Under the pieces are notes generated by a model. The model did not search any database, had not been told where the DNA came from, and worked only from the letters and a program-made list of their open reading frames with translations. A stretch of 46,292 nt of DNA from the NCBI GenBank assembly GCA_902545405.1, contig CACCFT010000007.1, positions 1 through 46,292 of the forward strand. Direction: 5' to 3'. Made by a program: the position numbers and the translations under genes. Of the stretch, positions 8,257 through 16,391 are shown piece by piece. This DNA comes from an uncultured Pelagibacteraceae bacterium. Lineage in GTDB: Bacteria; Pseudomonadota; Alphaproteobacteria; Pelagibacterales; Pelagibacteraceae. Numbering within the stretch: position 1 is the first letter of the stretch; each line of letters opens with the position of its first letter.

Positions 8257-9564
8257 ATGTTAAATATAAAAAGAATATTTGAGACAATTGCTGATGCTGG
8301 TCAAAAAATTTTAGAGAAAAAATCTTTAAAAAAATTCTCAAAAAAAAGGGATTTGATCGAGCTATGTGATGACCTATTATCATCTAAAGGAGCAGCATTT
8401 GGAATTACATTAGCAAGGGATATTCTCTTTAGATATCATAACTTATCTCATGAAGATAAATTAAAATTCTTACTTCAGGTGAATGAAAAATATAAACCTG
8501 ATACAGCAAATATTGACAATGCCATTAAAGATTATACAGAAAATAAAAATAGTAAATCAATTTTAAATTTATCAAGAATTACATCAGGAATTAGAAAAGA
8601 ATTGTTTATAAGATTAAATATGGCTCCTAATGGAACAGCTGAGATTGTTTCTTTAAGAGAAGATCTACAAATGTTTTTATTAAAAAATCCTGAATTAAAA
8701 GAATTAGATTATGATTTGATTGATATTTTTAAAAATTGGTTCAATCCTGGATTTTTAAAATTAAGAAAAATAACTTGGGACACAAAAGCTGCAATATTAG
8801 AAAAATTATTAAAATATGAAAAAGTTCATTCAATGAAAGATATGAATGAATTGAAAATTAGATTAGGAGAAAACAGAAGATTTTTTGCTTATTTTCATCC
8901 AGCATTAGAAGATGAGCCAATAATTTTTGTTGAGATTGCGTTAACTAAAGGACTAGCTAAATCTATTCAAGAATTAACAAGACCCAATGATGGGAAAAAA
9001 GAAGATTATGATACAGCTACCTTTTATTCAATTAGCAACTGTCAAGAAGGGCTTTCAAGAGTTACATTGGGTAATTTTTTAATCAAAAGAGTTGTATATG
9101 AATTGCAGGAAGAACTACCTGATGTAAAAAATTTTGGAACCCTATCACCAATGCAAGGTTTTGCTGATTGGGTAAAATCATCAGAAAATGACAAAATAAG
9201 TGAGATAGTTCAAAAAGATAATTTTGTAAAAGTTGAGTTTTTAAAATCATTAGATCTTAAAATTGGAGATAGAAAATTTATAGATAATAAAGATTTACTA
9301 ACAAAACTTGCTTTAAATTACTTAGCTGTACAAAAAAATGATCTAGGTTTTCCTATTAATGATGTATGCAGGTTCCATTTAAAAAATGGAGCTGAAATTG
9401 ATGATATTGTAGTTAATGCTAATGTTTCAGATGTAGGATTTAAAAGGTCATTTGGAATTATGGTTAATTACAAATATGAACTTGGGAAAATTGAGCAAAA
9501 TCATCAAGAGTATGTAAACGAAAAGAAAATTAATTTATCAAGCAAACTTAAAAAATATGTCTAG
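8257..9564 (+). CDS. Malonyl-CoA decarboxylase
   Basis: The 435-residue protein matches malonyl-CoA decarboxylase (MCD), which converts malonyl-CoA to acetyl-CoA and carbon dioxide. Conserved blocks are HPALEDEP at 214-221, FYSISNCQEGL at 256-266 and FGTLSPMQGF at 293-302. The helical N-terminal oligomerisation domain fills roughly residues 1-150. There is no targeting peptide, so it acts in the cytoplasm. It follows the dctPQM genes closely, pointing to catabolism of an imported acid via malonyl-CoA. In rhizobial mat operons activation is by MatB synthetase; none is seen here, and the CaiB-type transferase upstream could supply CoA instead. Its end overlaps dusA by 8 bases. Confidence 0.9.
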   Translation: MLNIKRIFETIADAGQKILEKKSLKKFSKKRDLIELCDDLLSSKGAAFGITLARDILFRYHNLSHEDKLKFLLQVNEKYKPDTANIDNAIKDYTENKNSKSILNLSRITSGIRKELFIRLNMAPNGTAEIVSLREDLQMFLLKNPELKELDYDLIDIFKNWFNPGFLKLRKITWDTKAAILEKLLKYEKVHSMKDMNELKIRLGENRRFFAYFHPALEDEPIIFVEIALTKGLAKSIQELTRPNDGKKEDYDTATFYSISNCQEGLSRVTLGNFLIKRVVYELQEELPDVKNFGTLSPMQGFADWVKSSENDKISEIVQKDNFVKVEFLKSLDLKIGDRKFIDNKDLLTKLALNYLAVQKNDLGFPINDVCRFHLKNGAEIDDIVVNANVSDVGFKRSFGIMVNYKYELGKIEQNHQEYVNEKKINLSSKLKKYV

Positions 9565-10558
9565 ATTAAATAGAACTGTCTCTGTTGCTCCTATGATGGA
9601 CTGCACAGACAAACATGAAAGATTTTTCTTAAGACTAATTAGTAAAAACGTTCTTCTCTATACTGAAATGATTGTCTCAGAAGCTATTGATAGAGGAGAC
9701 AAAAAGAAACTATTAGAATTTGATATGAGAGAAAAACCTGTTGCTCTGCAACTTGGTGGTTCTTCTCCAAAACTATTAGGAAATGCAGCATATTTAGGTG
9801 AAGAATTTGGTTATGATGAAATAAATTTGAATTTAGGCTGTCCAAGTAAAAAAGTTCAGAAAAATAGATTTGGAGCTTGTTTAATTCAAGAACCTAATCT
9901 TGTAACTGATTGCTTAAGTTCCATGATATCAAAAACGTCACTTCCCGTAACTGTCAAAACTAGAATTGGATACGACAATGTTGATCAATATGAAAATTTA
10001 TATAATTTTATAAATATTTTGAAAGATACAGGTGTTAAAACTTTTATAATCCATGCCAGAAAGGCAATGCTAGGAAAATTTACACCTAAACAAAATTTAA
10101 ATATCCCACCATTAAAATATGAATATGTAAATAAATTAAAGAAAGATTTTCAAAATTTAGAAATAATTATAAATGGTGGCATAACTTCTACTGATCAAAT
10201 TAAAGAACATTTAAATAATGTTGATGGTGTTATGATTGGAAGATCTATTTATCATTCTCCTTACATGTTAGCAGATATTGAAAATAAAATTTTTAACAAT
10301 AGTGAAGTTTTGACAAGACAAGAAGTTGTTGAGAAACTAATTGAGTATGTAAAAGAAGAGATAAAAAAGGGCACAAGATTAAATCAAATTATGAGACATA
10401 CCCTTGGTCTATTTCATGGCCAAACTGGTTCAAGTTTTTGGAAAAGATATTTAAGTGAAAATATGTGTGTAAGAGATGCCGATGTTAAGAAAATTGATCA
10501 CATAATGGATAAAGTAAAGTTTAATCCACAAAGTATATCGGCAGGGCAAATTGAATAA
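9557..10558 (+). CDS. dusA: tRNA-dihydrouridine synthase A
   Basis: A 333-residue FMN-dependent TIM-barrel enzyme that reduces uridine in the D-loop of tRNA. The N-terminal APMMDCTD at 11-18, the catalytic cysteine at about 95 in NLGCPSKKV, and the GGI and GR(S/A) phosphate-binding segments near 205-230 are all present. The form APMMDxTD, with FFLRLISKNVLLYTEM following, is the DusA subfamily. It overlaps the decarboxylase upstream and the TauE-like gene downstream by 8 bases each, so it is translationally coupled to functionally unrelated neighbours, as is common in compact genomes. Confidence 0.93.
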   Translation: MSRLNRTVSVAPMMDCTDKHERFFLRLISKNVLLYTEMIVSEAIDRGDKKKLLEFDMREKPVALQLGGSSPKLLGNAAYLGEEFGYDEINLNLGCPSKKVQKNRFGACLIQEPNLVTDCLSSMISKTSLPVTVKTRIGYDNVDQYENLYNFINILKDTGVKTFIIHARKAMLGKFTPKQNLNIPPLKYEYVNKLKKDFQNLEIIINGGITSTDQIKEHLNNVDGVMIGRSIYHSPYMLADIENKIFNNSEVLTRQEVVEKLIEYVKEEIKKGTRLNQIMRHTLGLFHGQTGSSFWKRYLSENMCVRDADVKKIDHIMDKVKFNPQSISAGQIE

Positions 10559-11384
10559 TACTCTTCTAGAGATTAATAATATCTATTTTATTTTTTTAAT
10601 GATGGCAGCCGCTGTTCCGGTTGGTTTTTTTGCAGGTTTTTTTGGTATCGGTGGAGGATTAATTTCAGTTCCATTTTTATTTTTTGTATTTGAAGCATTT
10701 AACGTGGATAAAGATTATTTAATGCATTTATCTGTAGGGACAGCTTTCTCAATAACAATTTTAACTGCTACAGCCTCAGTATTAACTCATAGAAAATACA
10801 ATGCTGTTGATTTTAATATTATTAAAAATTATGGAACATTTGTAATAATTGGAGTTTTCTCTGGAACATTGATGGCAGCATTGATGAATACTAAAACATT
10901 GTTATTCTTTTTTTCTGCTGTTGTTTTCTTTTTTGGAGCTTACTTGCTATTACAAAGTGAAAAGAAAAAAAAAATTAAGAAAAAATTTAATATTTTCCCA
11001 AGAATAATATTTGGATTTTTGTCAGGATTAATATCTGCTCCTATGGGCATAACAGGAGCAATGATGAATGTTCCTATATTAAGATACTTTGGTTATCCTA
11101 TTAACTTAGCAATAGGAAGCTCTGCAGCCATTGGATTTATAATAGCTTTATTTGGATCAATTGGTTTTTTTACATCTGGCTTGATGTTGAAAGCCGATAT
11201 ACCACTCAGTATTGGATTTATTAATATACCTGCATTTATAATTTTTGTTCCAATAACCACATTCATGGCAAGGATTGGAGCAAAAACAGTTCAAGATCTA
11301 GATAGAGTTAAAACACAAAGGTTATTTGGTGTTTTTCTTTATGTTATTGGTACTTTATTTCTTTATAGATTTTTAGTTACTTAG
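10551..11384 (+). CDS. TauE/SafE family membrane anion exporter
   Basis: A 277-residue protein with about eight hydrophobic segments and a lysine-rich central loop near residues 138-146. It shows the duplicated family motif: GFFAGFFGIGGGLISVPFL near residue 25 and GFLSGLISAPMGITGAMMNVP near residue 155. Members export sulfite, sulfoacetate or other small organosulfur anions, but the substrate cannot be read from sequence. It ends the operon that starts at dctP. Its stop codon overlaps the first base of a GC-rich structured element. Confidence 0.88.
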   Translation: MNNTLLEINNIYFIFLMMAAAVPVGFFAGFFGIGGGLISVPFLFFVFEAFNVDKDYLMHLSVGTAFSITILTATASVLTHRKYNAVDFNIIKNYGTFVIIGVFSGTLMAALMNTKTLLFFFSAVVFFFGAYLLLQSEKKKKIKKKFNIFPRIIFGFLSGLISAPMGITGAMMNVPILRYFGYPINLAIGSSAAIGFIIALFGSIGFFTSGLMLKADIPLSIGFINIPAFIIFVPITTFMARIGAKTVQDLDRVKTQRLFGVFLYVIGTLFLYRFLVT

Positions 11385-11419
11385 GAGACGAGGTGGTTTC
11401 AGTCTCCCTCCGCCACCTC
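11384..11419. repeat. GC-rich element of two interleaved inverted repeats (possible RNA pseudoknot or bidirectional switch)
   Basis: Within 36 bases, GGAGAC (11384-11389) is complementary to GTCTCC (11402-11407), and GAGGTGG (11390-11396) to CCACCTC (11413-11419). The two stems interleave, so they can form an H-type pseudoknot or alternate with each other. 24 of 36 bases are G or C, far above the surroundings. There is no T tract on either side, so it is not a standard terminator. It lies between convergent genes and could act on either transcript. CTCCCTCCGCCA (11404-11415) also resembles a tRNA-Ser 3' end, but the rest of a tRNA is missing. Confidence 0.6.
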
Positions 11420-11472
11420 AGTTACATATTAAGCGATTCTCTAATTTTTTCTTAACTCTTTATAGTTGAATT

Positions 11473-12927
11473 TTAAATTTTTTGATCATAATCCCCAACT
11501 TTACCAGTTTGTTGAAGCAGATTATCAATAAAGTCAAAAATCTTCTTTTTTCTATCTTCAGAGGTTGGACTTTCAGTAACTACGACTAAAGAGGGTTTAT
11601 TTGAAGATGCTCTAATTAATCCCCAAGACCCATCATCAAAAGAAAATCTTACCCCATTAACAGTCAATATCTCTCTAATTTCTTGATTATCTACTTTAGT
11701 TTTATTTTCTTTGATATTTTTCATTTCTTTAACTAAATTCTCAACTACTTCATATTTTTCACTGTCTTTACAATAAGGAGCCATAGTTGGACTTTGATAA
11801 GTCGTTGGTAATTCACCAAGTATTTCACTCATTTTTTTGTTATTTTTATCGAGTAACTTACAGACCTGTATTGCTGAATTAATTCCATCATCATAGCCAT
11901 ATCCCAAAGGTTTATTAAAAAAGAAATGACCACTTTTTTCAAATCCTGCTAAAGCGTTATCGGTATTTACCTTTCTTTTGATATGAGAATGACCAGTTTT
12001 CCAATAAATTGTTTCACATTTATTCTCATTTAATATTTTGTCATTGGAATAAAGTCCTGTCGATTTTACATCAACAATAAATTTACTATTTTGATGATCT
12101 TTTGAAAGATTTCTAGCAATTAATAGTCCTATTTTATCTGAAAAGATTTCATTACCTTTATCATCAATAACACCAACTCTATCTCCGTCTCCATCAAAAC
12201 CAAATCCAATATCAGCTTTATTTTCTTTAACTGCTGAAGAAATTGCATGTAACATTTCTAAATCTTCAGGATTTGGGTTGTATTTTGGAAAAGTCCAATC
12301 AAGTTCACAATCAAGTTCAATTACTTCGCATCCAATACTTCTTAAAATTTCTGGCGCAAATATTCCTGCTGTTCCATTGCCACAAGCAACTACCGCTTTA
12401 ATTTTTTTATTTAACGGGTTTTTTTTTATCAGATCATTTTTATAAACATTCTGAAAATCATCAATTTTTTTTATATTTCCCTCACCATTAATAAATTTTT
12501 GATTGAGAGTAATATCTTTTAGTTCTTTCATTTCTTCAGGTGCATGAGTAAGTCCTTTTTTGATACCCATTTTTACACCAGTCCAACCATTTTCATTATG
12601 ACTAGCTGTAACCATAGCTATTGCATCTGAATTTAAATTAAATTGTGCGAAGTAAACCATTGGGGATAAAGATAATCCTATATCCTCGATTTTGCACCCA
12701 GTTGAAACTAAACCCTCTTTTAATTTTTCTTTGATATGTTCACTGTAAGACCTGTAATCTTGACCAACGATAATTCTTGGATTGTTTTTCTTTGTATGAT
12801 TAATTATTTGAGTTCCAAGACCTTTGCCAAGTTGAACGATTCCATCGTCATCTATGTCTTTTTCGTATACCCATCGTGCGTCATATTCCCGAAAGCCGTA
12901 GGGATCAATTTTTCCCGAATTATTCAT
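11473..12927 (-). CDS. Phosphomannomutase/phosphoglucomutase
   Basis: A 484-residue alpha-D-phosphohexomutase that interconverts hexose 1- and 6-phosphates, supplying nucleotide sugars for surface polysaccharides. It has the phosphoserine loop TASHN at 107-111 (catalytic Ser109), the magnesium-binding DGDGDR near 245-250, the sugar-binding FEKSGHFFF segment near 335, and a C-terminal RASSNKPSLVV phosphate-binding domain near 445. Order and length fit AlgC/ManB-type enzymes of proteobacteria. It stands alone and is divergent from nrdA, with 161 bases between the starts. Confidence 0.9.
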   Translation of the reverse strand: MNNSGKIDPYGFREYDARWVYEKDIDDDGIVQLGKGLGTQIINHTKKNNPRIIVGQDYRSYSEHIKEKLKEGLVSTGCKIEDIGLSLSPMVYFAQFNLNSDAIAMVTASHNENGWTGVKMGIKKGLTHAPEEMKELKDITLNQKFINGEGNIKKIDDFQNVYKNDLIKKNPLNKKIKAVVACGNGTAGIFAPEILRSIGCEVIELDCELDWTFPKYNPNPEDLEMLHAISSAVKENKADIGFGFDGDGDRVGVIDDKGNEIFSDKIGLLIARNLSKDHQNSKFIVDVKSTGLYSNDKILNENKCETIYWKTGHSHIKRKVNTDNALAGFEKSGHFFFNKPLGYGYDDGINSAIQVCKLLDKNNKKMSEILGELPTTYQSPTMAPYCKDSEKYEVVENLVKEMKNIKENKTKVDNQEIREILTVNGVRFSFDDGSWGLIRASSNKPSLVVVTESPTSEDRKKKIFDFIDNLLQQTGKVGDYDQKI

Positions 12928-13001
12928 GTGGATATATGTACATTTTTTTAAAATTTTTATTGATAAATATTTAATAAGTTCTATAAATGTTCTATTGATT
13001 T

Positions 13002-13048
13002 ACAATTTATATAGTATATCAGGTAAATTTACACACTATATCTAGTTA
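13002..13048 (+). promoter_or_regulatory. Tandem NrdR-box-like operators upstream of nrdA
   Basis: Two 16-base sites, ACAATTTATATAGTAT at 13002-13017 and ACACTATATCTAGTTA at 13033-13048, each match 13 of 16 positions of the published NrdR box (acaCwAtATaTwGtgt). They start exactly 31 bases apart, the about three-helical-turn spacing usual for NrdR box pairs. They lie 41-87 bases upstream of nrdA, where NrdR represses ribonucleotide reductase genes. Confidence 0.7.
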
Positions 13049-13088
13049 TTTACTAGATTTTTTAGTATAAAGATAAAAAGGGAGTTTA

Positions 13089-15026
13089 ATGAACAAAATA
13101 TTGTCTCAGGCAATCAGGAAGGCTGTCTCTGATTATAAACCAGCAGAAAAAATCAGCAATAATGACAAAAGACCAGACTTATTTTCACTAAATAACAACA
13201 CTGAGTTGTTTCAAAATTCTAAAGGGATAACTATTAAAATAGATAGATCTAGAGATAATAATTTAACAGATTTTGGAAGAGCAACACTAAGCGACAGATA
13301 CCTTGGAGAAAATGAGTCTTTCCAAGATTTATTTGCAAGAGTTGCGAGTCATTATGCAGATGACAATTTACACGCGCAAAGACTTTATAACTACATTAGT
13401 AATTTATGGTTTATGCCAGCAACACCAGTTTTATCAAATGGTGGAACAAAAAGAGGTTTACCAATTTCTTGTTTCTTAAATGAAGCGGGGGATAGCTTAA
13501 CTGGAATATTAGATCTATGGAGTGAAAATGTTTGGTTGGCTGCTAAAGGTGGAGGTATTGGAAGTTATTGGGGCAACCTAAGATCCATTGGAGAAAAAAT
13601 TGGAAGAGTTGGAAAAACTTCAGGCATTATTCCTTTCATCAAAGTTATGGACTCTTTGACAATGGCGATCAGTCAAGGCTCTCTAAGAAGAGGATCTGCA
13701 GCTTGTTATCTTCCAATTGATCATCCAGAGATAGAAGAATTTATTGAAATGAGAAGACCAACAGGTGGTGATCCAAACAGAAGATCATTAAATTTACACC
13801 ATGGCGTATTAGTTTCAGATGCATTCATGAGAGCTGTTGAGTTGGACGAACAATGGGCACTGAAAAGTCCAAAAGATCAATCAGTACAAGCAACCGTTTC
13901 TGCAAGAAATTTATGGATTAGATTATTAACTGCAAGAATTGAAACTGGAGAACCTTATATTGTTTTCATTGATACAGTTAATAGAATGATACCTCAACAT
14001 CATAAGCTTGCTGGTTTGACTGTTAAGACATCCAACTTGTGTAGCGAAATAACTTTACCAACAGGAATTGATAAAGAGGGTAGAGATAGAACAGCGGTAT
14101 GTTGTTTATCATCTTTAAATTTAGAAACTTATGATGAATGGAAAGACGATGAAAACTTTGTTCCAGACGTAATGAGATTTTTAGATAATGTATTAACTGA
14201 CTTTACTGAAAAAGCACCCGAGTCATTTAGTGATGCAGTTTATTCAGCATTAAAAGAAAGAAGTGTTGGTCTAGGAGTTATGGGACTTCATTCATTCTTC
14301 CAACAAAAAATGATTCCTTTTGAATCAGTGATGAGTAAAGTTTGGAATAAAAAAATATTTGAAAGCATCCAAAAACAAGTTGATCAAGCTTCAAAAGATT
14401 TGGCTGATGAAAGAGGTGCATGTCCAGATGCTGCTGATTATGGTATTAATGAAAGATTTTCAAATAAAACTGCAATAGCTCCTACTGCTTCAATTTCAAT
14501 TATTTGTGGTGGAACATCTCCAGGTGTAGAGCCAATTGCAGCAAATAGTTATACACATAAAACTTTGTCTGGATCATTTAACGTTAGAAATAAATATCTA
14601 AGTAAATTATTAGAGAAATATGGTAAAAATGATGATGAAACATGGTCAAGTATAACAACTAATCAAGGCTCAGTTTCTCATCTTGATTTTTTAACCCAAC
14701 AAGAAAAAGACGTATTTAAAACGGCTTTTGAATTAGACCAGAAATGGATTGTGGAATTAGGTGCAGATAGAACACCTCATATTTCACAAGCACAATCAAT
14801 AAATATATTTATACCTGCAGATATTCATAAAAGGGACTTACACCAAATCCATTTCCAAGCTTGGAAAAAAGGATTGAAGAGCCTTTATTACTGCAGATCT
14901 AAATCAATACAAAGAGCGGAAAATGTGAACGATGCAAATTCTACAGATGTAACTGCAAACGTTTACAAATCAAAAAAACAAGAAAATCAACAACCAGAAT
15001 ATGAGGAGTGTTTATCATGTCAGTAG
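13089..15026 (+). CDS. nrdA: Ribonucleoside-diphosphate reductase alpha subunit
   Basis: The 645-residue catalytic subunit of class I ribonucleotide reductase. Visible features are the substrate-site cysteine at about 128 (LPISCFLN), the NLCSE radical-site motif around residue 316, a further cysteine pair at about 337-338, the PTASISIICG phosphate-binding segment near 465, and the C-terminal CLSC pair that exchanges electrons with thioredoxin or glutaredoxin. It is short: only about 45 residues precede the core, too few for an ATP-cone. The ribosome binding site GGGAG precedes the ATG by 4-5 bases. It overlaps nrdB by 10 bases with the start preferred there. Confidence 0.95.
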   Translation: MNKILSQAIRKAVSDYKPAEKISNNDKRPDLFSLNNNTELFQNSKGITIKIDRSRDNNLTDFGRATLSDRYLGENESFQDLFARVASHYADDNLHAQRLYNYISNLWFMPATPVLSNGGTKRGLPISCFLNEAGDSLTGILDLWSENVWLAAKGGGIGSYWGNLRSIGEKIGRVGKTSGIIPFIKVMDSLTMAISQGSLRRGSAACYLPIDHPEIEEFIEMRRPTGGDPNRRSLNLHHGVLVSDAFMRAVELDEQWALKSPKDQSVQATVSARNLWIRLLTARIETGEPYIVFIDTVNRMIPQHHKLAGLTVKTSNLCSEITLPTGIDKEGRDRTAVCCLSSLNLETYDEWKDDENFVPDVMRFLDNVLTDFTEKAPESFSDAVYSALKERSVGLGVMGLHSFFQQKMIPFESVMSKVWNKKIFESIQKQVDQASKDLADERGACPDAADYGINERFSNKTAIAPTASISIICGGTSPGVEPIAANSYTHKTLSGSFNVRNKYLSKLLEKYGKNDDETWSSITTNQGSVSHLDFLTQQEKDVFKTAFELDQKWIVELGADRTPHISQAQSINIFIPADIHKRDLHQIHFQAWKKGLKSLYYCRSKSIQRAENVNDANSTDVTANVYKSKKQENQQPEYEECLSCQ

Positions 15027-16030
15027 AAAGCCTAAAAGATACAAAACAAAAAATTATAGAACCGAAAAAAATGGGTCTATTAGTTGAGAACCCCGTTTAT
15101 AAACCATTCAGATACCCATGGTGTTATGATGCTTGGTTAACTCAACAGAGAATTCATTGGTTACCAGAGGAAGTTCCACTTGGTGATGACGTCAGAGATT
15201 GGCAAAAAAATCTTTCAGAGTCAGAAAAAAATTTATTAACTCAGATCTTTAGATTTTTTACTCAAGCAGATGTTGAAGTTAATAACTGTTATTTAAGACA
15301 TTACACAACTGTATTTAAACCTACAGAAGTTTTAATGATGATGACTGCATTTGCGTCTATGGAAACAGTTCATGTAGCAGCTTATTCACATCTATTAGAT
15401 ACAATTGGAATGCCAGAATCTGAATATTCCGCTTTCATGAAATACAAAGAGATGAAAGATAAATATGATTACATGCAAAACTTTAATGTAAACTCAAAAG
15501 AGGATATCGCAAAAACAGTTGCAGTATTTAGTGCCTTTACAGAAGGTCTTCAGTTATTTGCAAGTTTTGCAATTTTATTAAACTTTCCAAGACACAACAA
15601 ACTTAAAGGAATGGGTCAGATAGTTACTTGGTCAGTAAGAGATGAAACTCTTCATTGTAATTCTATGATTAGAATTTTTAAAGAGTTCATTAAGGAAAAC
15701 CCAGAGATTTGGACTCCAAAGCTTAAAAAAGAACTTTATGAAGCTTGCAGAACTATAATTGAACACGAGGATGCATTTATTGATCTAGCTTTTGAAATGG
15801 GTCCAATGCAAGGTTTAACTGCTCAAGAAGTTAAAGATTATATAAGGTTCATTGGAAACAGAAGATTAACTCAGTTAGGTCTTGAACCAATATATGATGT
15901 TCAGAAAAATCCATTAACATGGTTAGACACGATGTTAAATGCAGTAGAGCATATGAACTTCTTTGAAGGTAGAGCCACTGAATATTCAAAAGCATCTACA
16001 CAAGGTAACTGGATAGACGCTTTTTCCTAG
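15017..16030 (+). CDS. nrdB: Ribonucleoside-diphosphate reductase beta subunit
   Basis: The 337-residue radical-generating subunit. Di-iron ligands are readable: ETVH in helix C, with a tyrosine four residues after the histidine (the expected radical site), EGLQ, and DETLHC. This points to a tyrosyl-radical class Ia-type enzyme. A GTG at 15008 would add three residues. The ATG at 15017 is preferred because AGGAG at 15003-15007 sits 9 bases ahead of it. The gene overlaps the end of nrdA, so the subunits are made in a coupled way. Confidence 0.95.
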   Translation: MSVESLKDTKQKIIEPKKMGLLVENPVYKPFRYPWCYDAWLTQQRIHWLPEEVPLGDDVRDWQKNLSESEKNLLTQIFRFFTQADVEVNNCYLRHYTTVFKPTEVLMMMTAFASMETVHVAAYSHLLDTIGMPESEYSAFMKYKEMKDKYDYMQNFNVNSKEDIAKTVAVFSAFTEGLQLFASFAILLNFPRHNKLKGMGQIVTWSVRDETLHCNSMIRIFKEFIKENPEIWTPKLKKELYEACRTIIEHEDAFIDLAFEMGPMQGLTAQEVKDYIRFIGNRRLTQLGLEPIYDVQKNPLTWLDTMLNAVEHMNFFEGRATEYSKASTQGNWIDAFS

Positions 16031-16036
16031 GATTAA

Positions 16037-16291
16037 GTGATAGTAAGTCCCTGTATAAGTATTTGTAAAACTGATCCAGTATCAGGTCTATGTTATGGAT
16101 GTGGAAGATCTGATGAAGAGAAAAAAATCTGGAAGGATCCCGATACAACAGATAATTGGAAAAATAATAATTTGAAAGAAATTGAGAATAGACTTTCAGG
16201 CTGGCAATTAGAAGGTTTTAAGAAATCATATAAGAATAAGGTCGAAAAGGGTATCTCATTATATAAAGAGAAACTAAAATCAAATATTTAG
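16037..16291 (+). CDS. DUF1289 family small cysteine-rich protein
   Basis: An 84-residue protein starting at GTG, 6 bases after nrdB. The pattern SPCISICK, then GLCYGCGRSDEE, with four cysteines in two pairs, followed by W and a basic helix, is the DUF1289 (Fe-S/zinc-type small protein) signature. The function of the family is not established. Its place after nrdAB suggests co-transcription with ribonucleotide reductase, though this could be chance. Confidence 0.82.
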   Translation: MIVSPCISICKTDPVSGLCYGCGRSDEEKKIWKDPDTTDNWKNNNLKEIENRLSGWQLEGFKKSYKNKVEKGISLYKEKLKSNI

Positions 16292-16335
16292 TTACTTTTA
16301 TTTAATAATCGTATTTGGGTGTGGTCAAATGGTCC

Positions 16336-16365
16336 TTGTATTAGCAATTTCACTTTGATTATATA
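16336..16365 (+). promoter_or_regulatory. Candidate promoter of tctC
   Basis: TTGTAT (16336-16341) and TATATA (16360-16365) are separated by 18 bases in the 100-base gap before tctC. The leader would be about 20 bases with the AGAGG ribosome binding site at its end. Just upstream is a locally GC-richer patch with a repeated TGGTC (about 16322-16334) that could be an operator. Both are tentative. Confidence 0.35.
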
Positions 16366-16391
16366 AATTTTAACTTTACGAGAGGAAAACA

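Noticed and set aside
11404..11415. CTCCCTCCGCCA as the 3' end of a tRNA-Ser or tmRNA gene
   Set aside because: The preceding bases do not form a T-arm and no matching GGAGGGA 5' acceptor strand lies upstream (that region is coding). At most it is a fragment, so no RNA gene is called.
11384..11419. SAM-II/SAM-V riboswitch, because those are small pseudoknots known from SAR11
   Set aside because: The element follows a gene and does not precede one on either strand, and I could not match the conserved core bases of those riboswitches.
15008..15016. GTG start for nrdB at 15008
   Set aside because: It overlaps the AGGAG ribosome binding site spacing needed for the ATG at 15017; the ATG has ideal spacing.
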